Shown in pieces: positions 59,407 through 64,000 of a stretch of 64,000 bases of DNA. The DNA is taken from contig NZ_JAZHRT010000001.1 in the NCBI RefSeq assembly GCF_036924535.1, positions 5,146,001-5,210,000 of the forward strand. The letters are read 5' to 3'. The position numbers and the translations under genes were made by a program. The DNA is from Bradyrhizobium sp. AZCC 2262. GTDB lineage: Bacteria; Pseudomonadota; Alphaproteobacteria; Rhizobiales; Xanthobacteraceae. Below the pieces are notes generated by a model. It was not told the origin of the DNA, made no database searches, and saw nothing but the letters and a program-made list of their open reading frames with translations. Position 1 is the first letter of the stretch; every line of letters begins with the position of its first letter.

Positions 59407-59925
59407 ATGGTCGACCGGCCCGACTGGGATCTCCGACTAGGCTATCTCATCCACGACGTTTCCCGGCTGCGCCGGATGATGTTCGACCGCGCCCTCGCCC
59501 CGCTCGGCATAACAAGGTCGCAATGGTGGGTGCTTGCTTTCATTTCGCGCAAAGACGGACTTCCGCAAACCCAGCTCGCCAATGAACTCGACGTCGGCAA
59601 GGTTGGCGTGGGAGCGCTGATCGACCGTCTGGAGTCTTCCGGCTTCGTGCTTCGGCAAGCGGACCCGGTCGACCGCCGCGTCAAGCGCGTCTTTGTCACC
59701 AAGCAGGCCCGTGGTTTCCTGGAAAAGCTCCGCAAGGAGACCGACAAGTTCAATGCCCAGCTCACCCACGGGATTGACCGGAAGGCATTGGAAGCGGCGT
59801 CGGATGCATTGCTGGCGATGAAGCACAATCTGCTGGCGATGTCCGATGGCAACACGCTTCCGGGCGAGAGCGAAGAAGAGGTCGGCAAGAAGAGCAAGCC
59901 GCGGAAGAGCAGGAAAGCGGCGTAG
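59407..59925 (+). CDS. MarR-family regulator, candidate BadR-like controller of the cluster
   Basis: 172 residues with a winged helix: RLRRMMFDRALAPLGITRSQWWVLAFISRKDGLPQTQLANELDVGKVGVGALIDRLESSGFVLRQADPVDRRVKRVFVT. The wing carries the usual D-x-R-R. A Lys/Arg-rich tail (KKSKPRKSRKAA) follows. It is the only dedicated transcription factor in the acyl-CoA region and one operator-like palindrome sits in its own promoter. In R. palustris a MarR protein (BadR) controls the cyclohexanecarboxylate genes with a CoA thioester as effector, so a similar role is likely here. Confidence 0.9.
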   Translation: MVDRPDWDLRLGYLIHDVSRLRRMMFDRALAPLGITRSQWWVLAFISRKDGLPQTQLANELDVGKVGVGALIDRLESSGFVLRQADPVDRRVKRVFVTKQARGFLEKLRKETDKFNAQLTHGIDRKALEAASDALLAMKHNLLAMSDGNTLPGESEEEVGKKSKPRKSRKAA

Positions 59926-60094
59926 CCGCCCGCCCGTTTATTTGCCGAACTGACCGCATCGATCCTTGGATGCGATGCGGGTCAGACCGAATTGTTCGGC
60001 GCGGGCGGCGAAATTCGCTTGCGTTCGCGCGTCGTTGAACGCGACGTCATCGTTCTCGACCGCGGCAGCGCCGTATTCGCAGCTTAAGCGCCGT

Positions 60095-61066
60095 TCATTT
60101 CTTTTCGATCTTTGCGGTCGCGACGATCTCGGCCCAGCGCCTGGTATCCGCTTCCCGAAAGGCCGCGAGTTCCTGTGGCGTCGACGGAAATGGCGCCGCG
60201 CCGATCGTCGCCAGATATTTTTTCGTCTCGGCGCTGTTGACGAAGCCGGTGACCAGGCTGTTGAGCCTGGCGATGATTTCGGGTGACGTCTTTGTCCGGA
60301 CGAAGACCCCAACCCAGGCTGTCAATTCGTAACCGGACAATCCGCTTTCCGCGACGGTCGGAAGATCCGGCATGGCCTCAAGCCGCTTCGCACTCGTCAC
60401 GGCCAGCGCCCGCAGCTTGCCGTCCTGGACCAGGCCCTGCGCGCTCGCGGGGTCGGCGAAGACGCAATCGATCTGCCCGCCCATCACGTCAGTCAAAGCC
60501 TGCGGCATGCCGCGATACGGCACGTGCTGCATCTCGATGCCCAGACGGTATCTGAACAGCTCGGCCGCCCCCCTGCTCGACGTGTTGCCGCTGCCAAAGG
60601 ACAAGGGTTTCTCGCGCTTCTTCGCCAGCGCGACGAATTCGGTAACGCTCGTGGCCGGAAAGTCCGCCCTCACCGTCAGCATCATCGGTATCGTCATGAT
60701 GCCCGCGACCGGTGCGAAGTCCGCTTTGGGATCGTAAGGCAGCGAATTAAACAGGCTGATGTTCGCCGCCTGCGTCGAATTCGTCGTCACAAATGCCGTA
60801 TAGCCGTCAGATTCCGCTTTCAGGACGGCGAGCGCCGCAAGATTGCCGTCCGCGCCCGGCTTGTTCTCGACCACGACAGTGGCGTTGGTCGCAGCCCGAA
60901 TGCTTTCCGCCAGATGCCGCGTCACGCTGTCGGTCGCGCTGCCCGGCGGGAAAGGCACGATCAGCGTGATACGCTGCGAAGGATAGGGTTCCGCAGACGC
61001 CGCCGGGAAGAAAGCGGCCAGGAGAAGCAGGACGGCGGCGACACCCCACGTAAAATTGGCCCTCAA
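60095..61066 (-). CDS. Bug-family tripartite tricarboxylate transporter binding protein (TctC-like)
   Basis: 323 residues. Signal peptide (FTWGVAAVLLLLAAFFPAASA) then YPSQRITLIVPFPPGSATDSVTRHLAESI, VVENKPGADGNLAALAVLKAESDGYT, LPYDPKADFAPVAGI, and VPYRGMPQALTDVMGGQIDCVFADP: all Bug hallmarks. TTG 61066 is chosen because GAGGGAG lies 6 nt before it and the signal peptide begins there. No TctAB membrane genes adjoin, which is common for Bug proteins. Divergent from the oxidoreductase at 61273 with operator-like site 9 between, suggesting it binds a carboxylate related to the pathway. Confidence 0.93.
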   Translation of the reverse strand: MRANFTWGVAAVLLLLAAFFPAASAEPYPSQRITLIVPFPPGSATDSVTRHLAESIRAATNATVVVENKPGADGNLAALAVLKAESDGYTAFVTTNSTQAANISLFNSLPYDPKADFAPVAGIMTIPMMLTVRADFPATSVTEFVALAKKREKPLSFGSGNTSSRGAAELFRYRLGIEMQHVPYRGMPQALTDVMGGQIDCVFADPASAQGLVQDGKLRALAVTSAKRLEAMPDLPTVAESGLSGYELTAWVGVFVRTKTSPEIIARLNSLVTGFVNSAETKKYLATIGAAPFPSTPQELAAFREADTRRWAEIVATAKIEKK

Positions 61067-61171
61067 TCCGATCTCTCCCTCTATTGGCTCTTGCTCTATT
61101 GGCCTTGGGCGGCATCGCCTTCCCGGACCGACCTCGACATAATGGCCTTGATAATGGTCTTGCCGGATATC

Positions 61172-61185
61172 GTACACATACGTAC
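61172..61185. promoter_or_regulatory. GTAC-N6-GTAC operator-like site 9
   Basis: GTACACATACGTAC, both half-sites perfect, in the divergent promoter of the Bug protein and the NADP oxidoreductase. Confidence 0.75.
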
Positions 61186-61272
61186 TATCTTAATGCAAGA
61201 GGATCGATTGGCCGGTCAATTCGCCGCTTTCGAGCACCGCACCCCCTCCTCCCAAACTGGAACACTTGGCTC

Positions 61273-62283
61273 ATGAAGAACAATCGCAACCGTCAGGTCA
61301 TTCTCAAATCCCGGCCGGCCGATATTCCTCAGGCCGACAACTTCGAAATCATCGAGTCCGACGTTCCCGATCTGCGCGACGGACAAGTCCTCGTGCACAA
61401 TCTTTATCTTTCGGTCGAACCCGCCATGCGCGGCTGGGTCAGCAATGTCGCCAATTATTCCGAGCCGGTGCGCATCGGCGAAGTGATGCGCTCATTCGCC
61501 GCCGGCGAGGTGTTGCAGTCGGCACATCCCGACTTCAAGCCGGGCGACGAAGTGATGGGCATGTTCGGGTGGCAGGAGTTCGCCGTCGTCGGACCGGCCG
61601 CCGTCACGCGAAAGATCAGGGAAGACGGCCTGCCGCTTTCGCTCTCGCTCGGCGTCACCGGCCTCAACGGTATCACCGCCTATTTCGGGCTGCTGGACAT
61701 CGGCCAGCCGCGCCCCGGCGATACCGTGGTGGTGTCGACCGCGGCCGGCGCGGTGGGATCGGCGGTCGGTCAGATCGCGAAACTCTCAGGTTGCCGGACG
61801 GTCGGGATTGCCGGCGGGCCGGCGAAGGTCACCCAGTGCCGCGAGCTGTTCGGCTACGACGTGGCGATCGATTACAAGAGCGACAATCTGGAGTCGGCGC
61901 TCGCCGCGGCCTGTCCCAAGGGTGTCGATCTCTATTTCGACAACACCGGTGGCGCTATCAGCGACACCGTCCTTCGCCATCTCGCCGTCGGTGCTCGCGT
62001 GGTGATTTGCGGAACCGCCTCGGTCTCGAGCTGGAATCCCTGGCCCAACGGTCCGCGCGCCGAGCGTCATTTGCTGGTCAAGCGGGCACGCATGCAGGGT
62101 TTCGTCATCTTCGACTACGCGCCCCGGTTCGAAGAGGCCGTTGCTCGCCTGGCCCAGTGGATTCGCGATGGACGGTTGCGCTATTCCGAAGACATACTGA
62201 ACGGCATCGAACACGCGCCGGGCGCTATCGCGGGTCTTTATCGCGGCGAGAATACCGGCAAGCGGCTGATCCGGATTCGCTGA
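61273..62283 (+). CDS. NADP-dependent medium-chain oxidoreductase (zinc-free enoyl/alkenal reductase type)
   Basis: 336 residues. NLYLSVEPAMRGWVSNVANYSEPVRIGEVMRS, VTGLNGITAYFGLLDIGQPRPGDTVVVSTAAGAVGSAVGQIAKLSGCRTVGIAGG (nucleotide-binding AAGAVGS), YFDNTGGAISDTVLRHL, and GFVIFDYAPRFEEA. This is the prostaglandin reductase/YncB-CurA group, which reduces C=C bonds conjugated to a carbonyl. No zinc ligands are present. It probably acts on an unsaturated intermediate of the neighbouring pathway. Confidence 0.92.
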   Translation: MKNNRNRQVILKSRPADIPQADNFEIIESDVPDLRDGQVLVHNLYLSVEPAMRGWVSNVANYSEPVRIGEVMRSFAAGEVLQSAHPDFKPGDEVMGMFGWQEFAVVGPAAVTRKIREDGLPLSLSLGVTGLNGITAYFGLLDIGQPRPGDTVVVSTAAGAVGSAVGQIAKLSGCRTVGIAGGPAKVTQCRELFGYDVAIDYKSDNLESALAAACPKGVDLYFDNTGGAISDTVLRHLAVGARVVICGTASVSSWNPWPNGPRAERHLLVKRARMQGFVIFDYAPRFEEAVARLAQWIRDGRLRYSEDILNGIEHAPGAIAGLYRGENTGKRLIRIR

Positions 62284-62479
62284 GCGATGGCAGCCTGCGC
62301 AAGCCAGAAGCTCGCGTTGGGATTCAACGCCAACGTTTCATCCAGACCTCTTCGCGTTCTCGGGGGCAAGCGCGGGTGCGGCCGCTCTGCAGAACAAAAT
62401 GGGTCCGAAGAACCGGCCTCGCCATTAAATAGGATTTTAGTAATGCGGCGGCTGCGGGCGGACATGGCTTGCGGCAAGC

Positions 62480-63743
62480 TCATGACGTCCGCGTCGTCGG
62501 CGCACGGACGCGAACCTTGCTGCCATCAGCGAGATCGACGGCGGGGTTGAGAACCACCTGATCACCCGCCTTCACGCCGCTGTTGATCTCTACCTCCTGC
62601 CCGAGATCGCGTACGACCGACACCTTGTGCAGATGCACCACACCGTTCTCGACCACGGCGACCTGCAACCCGCCTGCATTGAAGATGACGGCGTCGGCGG
62701 ATACGCTGAAGCTCGGCGTCTTGCGCGGAATGTGCAGTTCGATCGTGCAATAGATTCCCGGTGCCAGCACGCCATCGTGGTTCGGGATGTCGATTTCAGT
62801 CAGCAGGGTACGGGAACCCGGCTGCAGCGCATCAGCGATCCGGGTCACCTTGCCGGGAAAGGTACGATCGGGAATCTCGGGCACGTGCACCACGGCGTCG
62901 ATTCCCGGCTTCAGGCCGAACGCCTCGTCCTGCGGGACAAAGACCTGGGTTCGGATCACATTGCCCTGCATGATCGTGAACATGAAGGTGCCGCTGGTCG
63001 AATCGGCCTGCACGAGGCTGCCGATGTCGATGTTGCGCTGGGTGATGACACCGTCGAACGGAGCCACCACGCGCTGATAGAGTTTTTGCTGGTGCAACAC
63101 CTGCAACTGCGCCTCTTCGGCCACCACATTGGCCTGCGCGACCGAAACCGCTGCTTCCTGCGCCTTCAGGGTCTGGACGTCGGTCGTACCTTGCTGGGCG
63201 GTCAGCCAGCCCTCCTTCACCAGCGGCCCGTCGCGATCCCACGTGACCTTGGCAAGCTCGCGGTTCGCCTGAGCCTGTTGCAGCGCCGCCTTGAGCTGAC
63301 CGAGCGTCGCCTCCGCCTGTGCGATCTGATGATCCAGTTCCGGCGCCACGATTTCGGCCAGCAACTGTCCGGCTTTCACGCGGTCGCCGATATCGACCTC
63401 GCGCTTGTCGATGTAGCCGCTGGCCCGCAAAAATATTGGCGGCCGAGAACGCCGATGTGGTCGCCGGCAGAGTGACAATTTCGGTACCGGCGCTAGGCCA
63501 CACGGCCGCGACTCTTACCTGCGGAACCAGGTCGCGGCTCTGCTCTGCGGTGGCCACCACCTGACGATGCTGCTCATAGTGCCTCCATGCCCCGGAAGCC
63601 AGCGCCGCTCCCAACGCGACGGCGACCCCGAAGAGCGAGATCCGGCCGAACCTTCGCCTCTGGCCAACGCGAGGCGGTCCGGATTCCTTCGCCGTCTCCT
63701 GCGAATTTTCCGGCTCAATGTTCAAAGGCGGATTGAAATTCAT
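62480..63743 (-). pseudogene. RND efflux membrane fusion protein, frameshifted
   Basis: Two overlapping frames together make one periplasmic adaptor of about 420 residues. The N-terminal frame (from ATG 63743) has a cytoplasmic tail, one membrane helix (ISLFGVAVALGAALASGAW) and reaches SAANIFA; the protein then continues in the other frame at RASGYIDKREVDIGDRVKAGQLLAEI, followed by the helical hairpin and VVAPFDGVITQRNIDIGSLV. The break is in a T5 run near 63430-63437 (minus strand); deleting one T joins the frames. The ATG overlaps the stop of the upstream permease as ATGA. Either a real inactivating mutation or a sequence error. Confidence 0.85.
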
Positions 63744-64000
63744 TCCAACACCTCGTCGAATACGCCGTGATCCTGCTTGCCGTCGTTGCCCTTGCGCAGC
63801 CTGGCGAAGAGATAGGGCACCACCAGCAGCGTGGTCGGCGTTGCGAACAGCAGCCCGCCGATGACCGCCCGTGCGAGTGCTGCGTTCTGTTCCGCTCCCG
63901 GGGCCCCGATCGCCATCGGGACCATGCCGACGATCATCGCGGCAGCCGTCATCAGGACCGGACGGATCCGGGTGTGCCCGGCCTCGATGGCGGCCTGGAA
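63740..64000 (-). CDS. RND efflux permease, C-terminal end (gene continues beyond the window)
   Basis: The last 86 codons of an AcrB/CzcA-type permease: the conserved MTAAAMIVGMVPMAIG helix, ALARAVIGGLLFATPTTLLVVPYLFARLRKG and a short acidic tail. Frame is open to the window edge. Stop overlaps the adaptor start, so the pair forms one operon. It belongs to a different RND branch from the remnant at 23271. Confidence 0.9.
   Translation of the reverse strand, partial: FQAAIEAGHTRIRPVLMTAAAMIVGMVPMAIGAPGAEQNAALARAVIGGLLFATPTTLLVVPYLFARLRKGNDGKQDHGVFDEVLE

Noticed and set aside
59938..60094. Possible small minus-strand gene ending FGLTRIASKDRCGQFGK
   Set aside because: No start with a ribosome site, overlaps the Bug gene in another frame, and no family likeness.
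61067..61177. N-terminal extension of the Bug protein starting at GTG 61177
   Set aside because: It would precede the signal peptide with a charged 37-residue tail and overlap operator-like site 9; the TTG at 61066 has a good ribosome site.

Overview
The window looks like chromosome from a Bradyrhizobium-type alphaproteobacterium (family Nitrobacteraceae). This is inferred from high GC, an RpoH-type sigma factor, a BadH/BadI alicyclic-acid gene set like that of Rhodopseudomonas, an alphaproteobacterial type I secretion pair and a urea/short-chain-amide ABC operon. No rRNA, tRNA or CRISPR array was seen. Several loci show gene decay: remnants of an alpha/beta hydrolase, an RND pump, an amidase, a sulfatase maturase, a sigma-54 activator and an SDR, plus a thiolase split by an insertion sequence.

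Layout. 0-5 kb: C4-dicarboxylate carrier dctA between an intact hydrolase and a 169-bp copy of that hydrolase's 3' end, then a CaiB-family CoA-transferase divergent from a DapA-family dehydratase. 5-13.5 kb: a minus-strand type I secretion operon of low-complexity Q/DN-rich protein, terminator hairpin, 645-residue repeat protein, ABC exporter, HlyD adaptor and a GNAT-TPR fusion. 13.7-24 kb: a LuxR-type pseudo-receiver regulator, an IS4/Tn5-like element inside a thiolase gene with a 9-bp target duplication, rpoH, small secreted proteins, an OmpR-type two-component pair and a scar of RND and amidase remnants. 24.4-26 kb: a His-rich, repeat-containing 529-residue protein.

26-39 kb: an eight-gene operon (urtABCDE-fmdA-fmdB-amiE) for uptake and hydrolysis of urea or short amides. 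It is divergent from an unusual sensor in which an NCS1-type permease is fused through a Cys-rich module to a hybrid histidine kinase, followed by a LuxR-type response regulator that overlaps it. The likely logic is that the permease-like domain senses the amide and the regulator controls the operon. The urtC/urtD junction is a three-copy 57-bp repeat carrying three Shine-Dalgarno/ATG sets.

39-62 kb: after a stretch of remnants comes a large acyl-CoA catabolic region: CoA ligase, phosphotransferase, CoA-transferase, FadJ-like hydratase, three acyl-CoA dehydrogenases, BadH-like and BadI-like ring-processing enzymes, BKACE enzyme, CitE-like lyase, MaoC hydratase, two more SDRs, two more hydratases, a MarR regulator, two solute-binding proteins and an NADP oxidoreductase. 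Nine copies of a 14-bp operator-like palindrome (GTAC-N6-GTAC, spacer starting AC) lie in the intergenic regions in front of these genes and the MarR gene, and appear to tie them into one regulon. 62.4-64 kb: a frameshifted RND membrane-fusion gene and the 3' end of its RND permease gene.
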